Positions 1 through 12,809 of a stretch of 64,000 nucleotides of DNA are shown in pieces. Positions within the stretch are counted from its first letter, which is position 1. The number at the start of each line of letters is the position of its first letter. The notes under the pieces were generated by a model. That model searched no databases, had not been told where the DNA came from, and worked only from the letters and a program-made list of their open reading frames with translations. The DNA is from Sipunculus nudus (Eukaryota > Annelida > Sipuncula > Golfingiida > Sipunculidae): assembly GCA_026874595.1 (NCBI GenBank), contig CM049319.1, positions 65,651,417-65,715,416 of the forward strand, written 5' to 3'. Made by a program: the position numbers and the translations under genes.

Positions 1-162
1 AGAACTAAAGGGCTCAGCGTAGCTCGGGGTGTTGTCTCTGTAATATTGTTGCAGCTCGATGGCTCTGCGCACACGATAATTGTCTGGCCCTAACATCAAT
101 GCATAGAGAATAGTTTTACGTCGGGTTCGGTTCTTGTCTGCTTTGAACCATGAAAATCCCGA
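1..162 (-). CDS. Putative edge-truncated exon, unknown protein
   Basis: A minus-strand frame stays open for 54 codons from a candidate acceptor (AGCAACAG, or CCAG six bases upstream) to the window edge. It reads SGFSWFKADKNRTRRKTILY followed by ALMLGPDNYRVRRAIELQQY and a short Tyr/Asp-rich end. Composition (charged, amphipathic, balanced codons) and higher GC than the surroundings suggest real coding DNA. I do not recognise the family. Upstream of the acceptor the frame closes within 7 codons. Confidence 0.4.
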
Positions 163-168
163 CTGTTG

Positions 169-1145
169 CTGGATATGATATATGACATGTTAATCTTTAC
201 ACTCAAGCCGGGGATGCCCTCGTTGAGCTGGCGTTATGCTATGCATGACTTCTGTCAGGAGGATTTTCAAGCCTTGCTTTCCCCGGCACGTCACAAGAAC
301 ATGTATCAAAACGACAAAATGGCGCCTCCGCGGGCAGCGTTGTCTCCTCCGATGAACTGATGCATCTTACTCAGTAGGGAAGATTATGTCTGACTTTTCA
401 GCAGTTCAGATGAAGAAATTTGCCTTTTTTTCGCCATTTATTAAGTTTTATTGATAAAGTAGTCTTTACCGATCGATGTTTAGCCATTTTTTAATTATAG
501 TGTAGGTTTTCTTTTTTGCCGAGGGGAAGGTCAGTAACCCATCATTTTTTTATGCGGCTTATTTGCGAAAACCTGTATATAATTCTGATGATCGAATCTC
601 GACCGAGGGGCGGGGATATTTTCACGGTCTTCTCCCGCCCAGGGTGAGCGCTCTGTCGGCTTACGGTGATGCTGTTTCAAACACAGACGAGTGCGCCATT
701 TGGGGCTTTCTCAAGTTTCTGATCCAACGAGGGTACCAATAACACACACCCAGGAATAGCAGATGCGGTGGTCATTTGGACTTGGATAACACAAGAATAT
801 AAATGATAGGTAAGGTGTGCTGCCGCCTTTTCGCGTTTTCATTTATAAATTTAATATTAAAAGTGGAAGCGTTTACCACAAAAAATAAAATAAAATAAAT
901 TGAAAAAGAACTACAATTCTGATCTCAGTACCCTTGAGGCAAGTTTCCGCTTGGTGAATACATATTAGATTTTTCAGAGAAATTTTTTAGATTCTTTGCT
1001 ATCTGTCATTCATTTGAAAAACCTCGGGATTGATAAAAACTAACATAATCTGCTGTAATCTGTAATTCGACTGCATTGAATTTGGTAAAGTATGGGTTGT
1101 AAGATTATATACTGGTGCTAAAAACTTTGGAAATCCCAGTAGATA
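169..1145. other. Intergenic, nothing recognised
   Basis: A mildly GC-rich patch (about 600-720) lies in otherwise AT-rich DNA. No supported exon, RNA gene or complete element is visible. Confidence 0.5.
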
Positions 1146-1696
1146 CAGTGGAGCGCCGTTCAGCCAAACATCGTTTATCCGTAAGTTAAACTTGAGAACC
1201 GAATTATGGCCGTTTATCCGATTTTTAACATAGGAAATTCTGGCCATCTGTAAATAACATATATTGCATCGGAAAAGCAGATCGCACGTGTATTTACTCC
1301 CGGCCCGACTAATTATTGAATGTATCACCGGTTGTTGAGTTGCAGGTGTCATGGCGGATATCCACATATTCGGCGAGGGAATAGCTGGTTCATGTACTTC
1401 AATGATAAGTTATCTGAATAAAGTATTTGAAAATATAATAATAATAATTGTTTGAATGAACGTTTGATTTGTTCTTTCTATGTATAAATAAATAGTTATT
1501 TATCACATATTTATCCGTTCTGGTTCCTTTTTAATAACTCATAAGTCCGTTACACCGTGCCAATATTCATAGTATTTACATCGGGCTGTCGACATCGATT
1601 CAACTGTTATTTTACACATGACCGTTCATCTGAACATTCGTTCATCCGAACAAAAACCTTGTCCCCCGAGATATTCGGATGAACGGCGCTACACTG
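1146..1696. mobile_element. Non-autonomous pogo/Tigger-like MITE, 551 bp
   Basis: The terminal inverted repeats begin CAGTGGAGCGCCGTTCAGCC (left) and, reverse-complemented, CAGTGTAGCGCCGTTCATCC (right), 18 of 20 identical. Both ends are flanked by TA (1144-1145 and 1697-1698), the Tc1/mariner-type target duplication. CAGT ends with a following CGTTYANCC block resemble pogo/Tigger termini. There is no transposase frame inside. Confidence 0.65.
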
Positions 1697-2266
1697 TAAT
1701 TTAATTGATACTCGTGATTAGTTAAACTTGTAAGTTAGGTGTGTTGTTTAAACTAATGGTGTCAAAGGTGTTAAAGCTGGTTACCCAGGCTTGATGCAGG
1801 TTGAATAAGACACGTGGGCCAGAATATTAAGTGCTATAAACGTAGCTGCTTTTAAAAATGGTTTCTGCAAGTGATAATTGACAGTTGTAGTGAATAATCC
1901 TTCATGTCAAATTAATGAATGGCTGATTAAGAAAGAACATGTAGTTTGTGTTGCAATAGTAATGCCAAAAAAAATGAATAAAACACTGACAATTATGGTT
2001 TAACTTTAAATCAATGGGAACTGAATAAAAACATATACGGCTCTATCACATTTTATTTCAATTCTGAGGGAATTAGAAATAATCAATATCTGCAAAAAAA
2101 ATCTTTGTCTCGAAGGTTATGTTAATATCAGAAATATGCGCGCTCACCTTCTGCAATTATAATCAAAATTTTGCATTCTCAATTAGCATTAAAGAAGAAG
2201 AACCAGAAGAAAGTCCACAAGAAGAAATCTAAGGGAATTAGAAAATGGCTAATAACAGCAATTTAA

Positions 2267-2741
2267 ATCTAAGTCTCGAAGCACAGACAGTTAACACAAT
2301 GTATTCACCGGGTGAGTGATTTATCAAGCATCACTGGCCCCATCCCCTGTCACCTGTCTAACCAACCATCCCACTAATTAAACATGGTTCCTTTACTTTG
2401 ACTGCCCAACAACTTATTTTTTGCTAAAATCACCTCTACATAAGGCTTAAACCAACTTTTCAATTTTCCTACTTTGCTGCTTCCACTCGTGCACTATATG
2501 TCATTGGTAAATTAGAGTGGAAGCGATTAAGTAGGAAGATTTAAAAGTTGTTTAGGCTTATTTAGAGGTCATTATAGCATCATTTAGGCTGCTAGGAAGT
2601 CAAAGTAAGGGAACCTTATTAATTGTTGCCAAAATAGTGGGATGGTTGGTTAGACAGGTGACACGGAGGATGGGTCCATTGATGCTTGTAATATCGCTCG
2701 AACGGTGAACACATTGTATCAATTGCCTGTGTCTCAAAGGG
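2267..2741. mobile_element. Foldback MITE with TTAA flanks, 475 bp
   Basis: The two halves form a long imperfect hairpin: the left arm contains CACCTGTCTAACCAACCATC (about 2350-2370), and the right arm has its exact complement (about 2637-2660). The arms extend outwards through GCATCA, TTCACCG and ACAATGT blocks to TTAA at 2263-2266 and 2742-2745. TTAA target duplication suggests the piggyBac superfamily. No coding capacity. Confidence 0.6.
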
Positions 2742-2745
2742 TTAA

Positions 2746-5178
2746 GGGAGCAATATTATTCTCTGTCTGACAAGTCGTGCTACAAAGACATAATCTTAGA
2801 GCAAATCAATCCCTTATTCAATTTAACAGGGAAAAATATCTCATAAACTAAATAAGCAGTTATAGTATATCGAGGTATATTAAAAAAATTATGAATGATG
2901 ATTAGATCAACAGGCATTTACATTCAAAATATCAGATAGTGACTACCATTCTATAGCAGAAAGTTGATGAGACGTGCGGGGTTATCCCTTCTCTAGAGAA
3001 CATTAATAAGTTGGATGCCAAAGTGTTTAAGTCGAAAGGAAAGCTGAACATTTGACTCCATTTGTATCTTGTTAGATTTCTCCAGGTCATGGTACCAAAT
3101 TAATAGTCATGAGCTTTTTAAGGTCGGGGAAAACCGGAGTGAATTGTTTGGTTTGGTTAATTCTGATTGGCTGCGGGAGCATAATCACTTCATTATAGCA
3201 ATTTTGTTCATAAAAGTTGGTCCCTTAAACCTCCGGACAGGTATTATTCTTTAATCGTCGTAGGCTTTTTTTTTTATTTAATATGTATAGTCTTGTTATT
3301 TTTTTTTTGGTTTGTCTTTTAGCAACATTTTACACAAAATGCTATGAAGGGATTTCTATGAAACTTTGTCGCAGGTTCGGGAAAAATCCTAGAAATTTTA
3401 AATCACCATTAAATGCTCTTTATTAATACGATATACACCAGAACCGATATAAAGGGCATTCCATTTATCCCGGCCGGGGGCCAGAGTATTCACTGGTGTT
3501 AGTGCCGCCTTTTTGTACCGGGCAGAGCTGAACTGTGGTGCTACCGACCAGCTGGTGAACCGTAACACAATTTGGGGTAAGTATGGATTATGGAGAGTGG
3601 TGTCTCCCCTTCCTGATGTGCAAATACCAAACACCTAAAAATTTGAACATAAATGTAATAAAATGAAACGTTTCACCTTCAACATTAACATTTTCACCCC
3701 CCCCCCCCCCTCAGCTCTACCATTCCGGCTTCCGTGCTTACAGGAAAGCCGAACTTCAGACTCTTATGGATATTATATGAGAAATATCAATTGGGCCACG
3801 TGACACAATTGTAATACGCATACCACCCTCTATAGGTCATATATCTTTCTCTGAAACCTGATACAAGTCACTATTCGTAGAATTTTAACCATCATTGCCG
3901 AAATCGACATTCACGTAAGTAGGCACTTCCAGCAGTAAATATCTGCTATTTAAGTGAACCCCTTAATTTAGAATGGCTCCATTAAGCGGACACCCAGCCA
4001 TTGTGGACCAAGTACAGTTTAATTAGGATTTTCATTCAATCAAGGATCGCAGTATTACTACCTTGCAGCTGGTTACTCTATGTGCAGCGAGACCAGCGAA
4101 CTGCCTGGTATGGGTTAAACTGTGATTAGCACATCCCCGAAGTGCTGGCGGCTCTCAACTTCTTCAGATGACCACAGGGAGGGGTCAGTAATCGAATTTC
4201 ACCCCGTGATGATGAAGCAACTATCCAGTGTCTAGTTTATAATGGTCTGCTATTCGTTCTGGTTTTCAGTTACCAATATTTGTCAGCGTTTTGACATTTG
4301 TGGGAAGATTCTCTATACAGAAAGATAATTGCTTTTTTCAAATCTAAAAGTCATGTGTTTTACAACCTTATTTGAGGAATTTATGGGTTTTTGTTTATAC
4401 TGGATATATATTAATGTACTGTAGGTAATTAATGCTAAGGATATCAGCTTAATTGTTTATCAAATATTCTGGTAGTAAACAAGGAAAAGGCGCACATGCT
4501 GACAAACTGAAAAAATAAAAAAAACTTAAGGTGGTCGATCTCTTTCTAAACTGCTGGACCAAGAACTTAATAATTCAAAGGAAAGACGTCTTTTGAAACG
4601 TAAATATCCATCAGAAGAGAATCGGGGAAAAGTCGAGATCCGTGCATTCACATAACAGTTAAAAGAAATCTAGTTGATTATAAAATTACTCAGTCACACA
4701 AACATGCGACAATGGTAAAATGACGACTATGATTTATGGATCGTTCACGATTCTTCTAATAGAAAACTAGATATTCAGATGGTTTCATGCATAGCGCGTC
4801 ACTCCATGTCATATTGTCAATCAAGAATATATAAATCAACTAGATATCCATGCCATATTTGTAGCAAATTGTAAAAATAAATGAGCCACCTATGCGCACT
4901 GCTCGTTTACAGTTTTCCACACACGTACTTGCATATCTGTTGTTTTAGGGGACCAGAGAACCCTTGGTACCGGTCGCTTGGTCATAACATTCGACTATTA
5001 TTATTACGAAACAGAAAGCACTCTCATGTAATGCTAAACAAATGTTAAGGAGACATGTACGTTCAAACTTCACATATATTTGATATGACACTAGATGTCA
5101 TTAAATTTCAGTAAAACATTTAGGTTTTATAATACACGTATAATGGCTAATTTAAAACATGTTATATATAGTTACATG
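2746..5178. other. Intergenic, nothing recognised
   Basis: AT-rich DNA with a poly-C tract (about 3697-3711). Minus 3634-3398 is open for 78 codons, but it has no family resemblance and no clear splice or promoter context. Confidence 0.5.
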
Positions 5179-5179
5179 T

Positions 5180-5236
<57 letters not shown>

Positions 5237-5482
5237 TTATATGTATAGCCTATATATGAATATATCACATAGTCCATCAAAACAATAGTCATCCACATAG
5301 TGTTAGTCATATAGAGGAGGCATCCCATTTATAAACCATTTGAATTTAAAACAACTTGGTTGTGGGGGATTTAAAAGAAGCGTGGTTTGCAAGGTAGCTT
5401 TCGACCTGCAAATGTGAAATTAATTCAATATTCATCTTGAACAACTGATACAACTTCTAATTGAAATCAAAACATGTGAATT

Positions 5483-5551
<69 letters not shown>
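5179..5551. repeat. Two (TA)n microsatellites
   Basis: Nearly pure TA dinucleotide runs at about 5179-5229 and 5486-5551. The Ile-Tyr frames they create are artefacts of the repeat. Confidence 0.9.
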
Positions 5552-5552
<1 letters not shown>

Positions 5553-5895
5553 CAAATGCCTTTACAAAATATTTCGGCCCCTCCATTCCTCAATCATGGT
5601 TACGTCTCTGCTTGCTCTCTGTTTTTTTATGAGCTTTAGTCAGTAACCGATGTTGCCTTGACGTGAAGGAACGTAAACATCATAGACGTTGGGCGCATTG
5701 TCAATGACATCATAATAACGTCTCATGGTTCCAGAAAAACTGTTATTTGCTGGCTATATACTGCCGTCTTCGAGGTATCTAGATCGTGTTGTACACTGTT
5801 ACCCCGTTCTTCATTACAGACCTAGCGTCCGACGACGAAAGAAAATCTTTTAAAATATTTTATATTTGATAGTTGTAGAGTCCAAAACAATTTTT

Positions 5896-6217
5896 TTCAA
5901 ATTATGTTAACAATCAATATCAACTGTTTTCAATGGATTTCGATGGAATATCCGGATGTGGAATAGATAAATTTGAGCCGGTCCTGGATGCGTATAAATT
6001 TATTTGTGGAGGTATATGCGCATTGTGAGTGTTTTCTAGTTCAGAATGACACGAATTGTTTCAAATGATGTTAACAATCGATATCAAATGTTTTCAATTT
6101 ATTTAAGTGAAATATCCGGATTTGGGATAAATTAATATTAGCTGGTCCAGAATGCGCATAAAAGGTTTGTTGAGGTATATGCGCTTTGTGAGCGCTTTCT
6201 AGTTCAAAATGAAGTTT
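5896..6217. repeat. Diverged 162-bp tandem duplication
   Basis: Two adjacent copies share GTTAACAATC, GAAATATCCGGAT, GAGGTATATGCGC, TTTCTAGTTCA and other blocks at a constant offset of about 162 bases (5907 and 6069). Confidence 0.6.
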
Positions 6218-7622
6218 GCTCGATTTTGTCCCTACTATTAAAACTACAATCAATAGTCACACGAATACCGTGCATTTCCCTGACTGAATAATCCGGTTGA
6301 GTTAAGAAATTTAGTGTTAATATTACAAATGCAGTGAGGTTAAAAACAACCAGTTCATACTTTTTCGTATCATGCTCAACTCAAACAAACACACACATGC
6401 TTGCTTTATAATATTTAATTTAATATTTGAAAAAGTACAGGCAGTCGGCGATATATAAATTAAAGTACATTTGTATATACACAAACCGTTTGGGTACGAT
6501 CACGCCTATAGCAGCCGTGAGGATGTACCAGTAAACCGTATACATATACACGCCACAAATTAAAACATCGTTGGCAGTTCCACGAGAGGTGAATTAAACA
6601 ATGAGACAAATAGTTACATAAATTAGACACTAATAAGTATGAATGTGACACTTCGCAAATATATCTCCCAAGGCAACCCTACCGATGAGAGCGTCATCTG
6701 GCGATGTTCACAGAAACTGTCAGCCAAGATCCAAATTTCACCATTGTGTCAATGGCAAAACTTAACTTAAACCTATTAACTGCCTTCCTTCCCAATTGAG
6801 GTAAAACTAAAAACTGGTGTACATTAAGCTCTTTGAATACATGAGCTTCGTTTTTTGACATGGCATCACAGGTCAGATTTGTTCTTACGAAAGAATGATT
6901 TAAATGACAAACTTTACTGGGGAAAATATTTAAAATGTTTACTTAATCGTTAAAACACGACCAGTTCCCCCTTAATATTTAATCAACAGTCTTTTGCCTC
7001 ATGGTCGACCCCTCCACAAAATGCCAGGGAGTTTTCACTTCTTCGACTTCCCAACGGAACTTCAAAGGCAATACATTAAGCTGGTCGGAAGTTAGTGTTG
7101 ATACACATTGTGGCGCGTCTATATGAAAATGAAGATGACGTCATCCAACAATAGTCAATCAGCGCGGTTTCCATGATTTCTTGCACAAATACGCCGACAA
7201 ATATATCATCGAAAGCTGCATAGAAAAAAAGGCACTATTGTACGTATTTCTCAATTTATTTCTCAAGTACTTCTGTTATGAAAAACAAATAATGTATGCT
7301 TGTCTTCATTAATTATGTAAAAATGATACCAAGAAACATAACAGATGCACAATAAGAAATGTTTTAAGTACAGTAAATAACATAGATAAAACGATTGCTG
7401 GTGGGGTATTGCATTATTGGAAATACTTTTTCACACACATTGGGCAAAATTGTGTGCGCATGTATAACCAAAATCCAGGAAACATAATTCAAGATTTTTT
7501 ACAGGATTTAATTTTCCAAATGTTGACTTTTAAAGACCTATATTAAATGTTTATTCTCCGATGATGGTTTGGTTTTATACAGGCCGGTTATAATGTCCCA
7601 TCCTCCAACGACTCTGAAAAAA

Positions 7623-7673
7623 TTACCTTTGGTCGCACCGATATTTCGTTAGCGCCTGGCATTTTGAGACGGA
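7623..7673 (-). CDS. Tetraspanin exon 8, cytoplasmic tail and stop
   Basis: After a 76-bp intron with a plausible branch site (TTGATTAAC) and the acceptor TATGTTCAG, the phase-0 frame reads SVSKCQALTKYRCDQR and stops (TAA 7625-7623). A short basic tail with two cysteines suits a tetraspanin C-terminus. A minus-strand AATAAA at 7555-7550, 68 bases past the stop, supports this as the terminal exon. Confidence 0.6.
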   Translation of the reverse strand, partial: SVSKCQALTKYRCDQR

Positions 7674-7851
7674 CTGAACATACAGCAGAAACCCTTGTTA
7701 ATCAATTTGACTGTTCAGAAATAGCATAGTCAAAAGCAAATCTACTCACCTGTATAATAACCAGCGCGAACGTGACACTGATAGTCAACACGAAGTATAG
7801 TTCGATCCAGGTAAGAAAACGTCTTTGGCAGCCCTGGAGAAGACACCATAC

Positions 7852-7905
<54 letters not shown>

Positions 7906-10659
7906 GCATGCACCAGATTAGGATGTATATCAAGCACTTCTCTGCCCTCTCCCCTGGATATCCGAATAGATATGTACATATATAGTTATACAGCAAAGAA
8001 GCATTGATTATTTATCCAATTATATACACGTGAGAGCACATTTCTGTCGGCTTTTCCCGACAAATTACGTCATTTTGGGAATACCCATGGGGAACCGTAC
8101 AACAATAGTATTAAAATCACGTTCCACTGCGCCGCATATACGGCGCTGTATCCATGGCCGTGCAAGTGGAAACGCTCTTCATATTATATCTTATTTTATT
8201 TCCTGTCGTTTCCGTGCCCGTGTCCGTGCCCCAACAAGTGGAAACGCAGCTTAATTAAGAACATGGTAAGTGAATTAGGTGTAGCATTTTGAGTTTTCTC
8301 AAACTTAACTTACATCTTTGTCCCCCGGCATCTAAACAACCGATTTCAGATTACAACCATCCGCAAATATTGATTAATGTTAATAAATGTAATTTTCATG
8401 CATAAACACAAATAAACCGACGATAGCAACCTGGGTTTATCTTTAAACATATCTTTTAATCTGGACAAATGAATAATATCATTAACATATCGCATTTTCA
8501 TAATTCCGATATTGTAGATGAGCTTCCAATCTGATATATATGACATGTTTTATTCCGTGAATGTATCATGAATTGTAAGCATAAAAATGTAATTTCAGCC
8601 AAATTACGGGGGGGGGGGATAAACTTAACAGTGCAGGGATTAAAAAATTAAATAAGTTTCAGGTTACCCCAGAGGGTGAAAGGAAATCAAATTCAAATAA
8701 CCAAGGGGGAGGGGGGGGGGGGGGTTGACTTGAAATGGTATATAGGTTGCTTGAACTCTTTTTTACCCCTGGTTCAATGAAATTTGTCACCTGGGCTTTT
8801 CAGAGGGTAACTCTGATGTTAACTGTAACTCTAATGAAAACTGCAAGGGAGACCTCTGGTGGCGATTATTTTCTCACCTGATCGTTTATCGTTTTTGGCA
8901 TGTTTACGGTCCTCATCCGTTGACAAGAATCCAAATTAGTAAAATGTTTATAGAAATCTGTTTTATTAACCAGAACAGCCAGCGACCTGTAGTTATAACC
9001 GTTCCCGGACCGCCGCTTACAACAGCTCCATGGCACGGCCTGCTGTAAGACCAAGCATAAATCAAATTTAGACCTAATGCCATAGCTTTAGTAATGCTCA
9101 ATTTTCCGATCAGTAAACATAATAACATGTAGAGTCTGATCTACTAACGGTTCACAGTTAAAGCTGGCTATCCATCACTTTTTCTGTAGATTGTATGTGA
9201 TTATTGGCTTACTCAACTTACATATTAAAGGGGCCCAATCACACAACGTACATATTAAAGGGGCCCAATCACCTATATATTAGAGGGGCCCAGTCATCTG
9301 AGTCATCTAGTCAGCTTCAAAATTAATGGTGGTAAGTTCATTGTTAAATATTTACACTAATGACTCAAATACACTTGAAGGGGCCAAATCACCTATCTGA
9401 CCTTTATAATCTAACGGTTTTTCCTTGAAGATTTTATAAAAAAATAAGCAAGAAAATGTGGATAAAAACGCACACAGCTGCTTGTTTTGCTTACATCCAC
9501 ATGTTTATAATATGATGGGTTCAAACAAAATAATAAACACAAATTCAACAAGGGCATCTGGCAGCAAGTCAGATAAGCAAGAGCTTTGCAAATGGCATTT
9601 TGGAACAAGTGACCTTTCTGCCTCCGCATATATGCATACATCCTTAACAAAGGCATTATAAAAACTGTTCACAACCAAAGTTACCCGTAGATCATTAATA
9701 TACATACAGAGGGAGCCAGAAATCACATAAATTCTTTATTAAAAGGTAGGTGAATGGGCAACTTTAATAAATTGTTAGGTAATTCATGATCAGTGTTATC
9801 TGGTCAATTTGTATAAGGAGCACGGGATAATCTTTAGTTAATGCACTTGAGATAGCATATGTCCCTTTGAAATTTAAGGATTAATATTATCGGACAACAG
9901 AATTGGACACTTCATTCTCATGACATGTACGTTTAGAAATAATGCCTCAAGGATAGATCTACTTTTATCTGTAACTTTTTGCAAATAAATTAATTCAGTA
10001 ATGAATTCTGCTGTAATCATAACACTTATCAATTCCATAATTTTCACAAGCACATATTTAGAGTCTGACTGGAATGAGTGAAACAGAGTCTTAAATGTAT
10101 TCAAGCTAATCATCATACTAACAACCGTACTAACCTTGTTGCCTGTGATGACGTTTTCTTTCCAGTAGTCTTGGTACGAATAAACACCGCAACAGCCGAG
10201 CTGGATATATAAAGTTCAAATTTTAGTACTGCATATCACTTAATTTTTATGTAATCAACGAATTTCTAGTTTTACTCAACGGTCATATATGAATAGAGTT
10301 ATATGAATAGAGTGTCTGTTTGTTGGTTCATTTAAAAAATAGAACAATTACATGTACTTTGCTCACCTCCACTTCAAATCTAGCCATATCAGTTTTGAAG
10401 TTTGGCGGCAGGGGGCGCCCTGTCGCATTACACTTTTTCAACGAGTAATCCCAGAGATAACAATCCGCGTCAACCTTCCAGCTTTTCATCACCTGCAACA
10501 GTTGCACTGACGATATGTATGACGTCATATGTATATTGAGGGTATAGAACTTGTCTGTAAATATTTTACATTTTATTGTTTAACGCTCTGATAATTCTTG
10601 ATGATTATAATTTTGCTGAGTGTTCTATGATATAATATACAGTGCATCATAAACTTGAA

Positions 10660-10692
<33 letters not shown>

Positions 10693-10864
10693 TATTATTA
10701 TTATTATTATTATTATAATAATTATAATAATTATAATAATTATAATTATAATAATAATTATAACATTAATAATATAATCATGATGATGTTATTAATAATA
10801 ATAATAACAATGATCAAAATAATAAGAATAAGAATAAGAATAGGAATAAGAATTTGAGAGAGAG

Positions 10865-10902
<38 letters not shown>

Positions 10903-12715
10903 GACCTAGCTGACTGTACGCGACATACATATCTACACACACAGAAGATTATATACTTTTAACATGTTCCTTCTACCCCTTTTATTAAGACAGTAGACTG
11001 TAACAACCTTTTCCCTCTCGACAATGGTGAACACTCCTAGAACGAGTTCAGCCACGATCAGGATCACTAGAAAACCGATGTACTGTAAACAGAGAGTAAA
11101 AAAATTAATTCTACATTATAGTGCACTCTGAACGAACGTATAACAAAGGCAAACAGTTTTCATCGGCACCGAAACAGCGAACGAAACACAAACCAATACA
11201 TTGGCCTTATATCAGAATTCTAATCAGATCTCCTTTCAGTAAAGTAACCAGGTTCGGGATAGCGTCATATCGATTCTCTGACATTACGACCAGATTACTG
11301 GCGCCAGAGTGTCATTACATCTAAGTCCGAGGAATGCGTTACAAGACCTTATGAAGGTGCAAATATTTTCGTCATTTCTGACAACGCTTCATGGCCTACA
11401 GGTATACAGTCAATCAACAAAAACCAGACCAATCGTTAGCATTTTTTGTGTACTTTCTAATAATACCAAACACGAGCAAGAAAAATTCCGTTTTAACCCA
11501 GCACATTGGTAATCCCCTCGGCATGTTTGTTGAATTTATGACCGCATGAACACAAGCATGGCTCGCACGGGTTACAGGACGCATGCAGCTTGCAGCCGAC
11601 ACAGGAAATGACCTGTGTCCATGGAGCGGGTGGTTCAGTTTAAGTTGTGAGCTCACATTTATACTGTTGTGTTTGTTCATCATTCTTAGCATTATACTGA
11701 GATTATGGGCCGTTTACTACAATATGAATGCAACCTGATGCAAGACCACTGCGATACATTCCTCGATTTAGGCTACTTGAATCACGACTCGAGTAGGCTT
11801 ACCAGCCCAATTATCCGATCGCCTACTGAGCCGGGTTGTCACGGCGAGACTCGGGACTAATCGGCACATGTATTATAAAGCAGTTTTTTTTAACGGCAAA
11901 ACATGGAGTACTTTCAAAAGTTTTCAGTACTGTTCTGGACGATTTATTTTAGTTGTTAATATTCATGTTAGGACGTATATATACTATATAGATACCGCCC
12001 AGACAGCGAGCGAGGCATCTACCGCCCAGACAGCTGATGTGGTTTTATTAATATTCATGAATGTTAGTAGTCCTCGGAAGACTGGTTAAGCTGATTGGTG
12101 TTGACTGTAGGCATATTACTCACATGTAGCGTGTAATGAGAGTGGCTTTTAATATTGATGTACTTTGGTATAATAGAAAAATGTACAGTATGGCTTAGAT
12201 ATTTCTTACAAATGGGTTTTTTTTTGGCAAAAACAGTGATTTCCGGTTGAGACAAAATATAAATTTAAGCGACACACGCCAATAATTTTTTTTGAGGGAA
12301 CCCATTTTATTTAGCCCCTCAATGATTTGATACCAAAGTCTGTCTCTCGAAAAGTGAGGTGTTTGATTTTGAACAAAAGGAATTTGTTTCAATTTTGAAC
12401 AGAAATGACTGTTTCCTTTAAATATGTTATATTAAAAAAACAACGGAGGCACTTTGCCAATATATAATTACACTCACTGCACAATAGAACGCCGGGCGTC
12501 CGCTAGAGGCGCCAGCGATGCCGGCCACGGATGTAATGGAAAGGATTATTCCACCAGAAAGAGCCAGGAACGTCCCGAAGTGAAGGCCAAATGTCATGAA
12601 GACGGACGCCGGGTCCGTAACTGTCCCCTGACTAAACACAGAGTTACTGGCGAGAAGAAGGGAACCAATCACTAATAACGCCAGGCCCGCAATCTGGGTA
12701 ATAACAACACGAAAG

Positions 12716-12809
<94 letters not shown>

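Noticed and set aside
999-1367. 122-codon minus frame
   Set aside because: It crosses the left end of the pogo-like MITE and has no recognisable motif.
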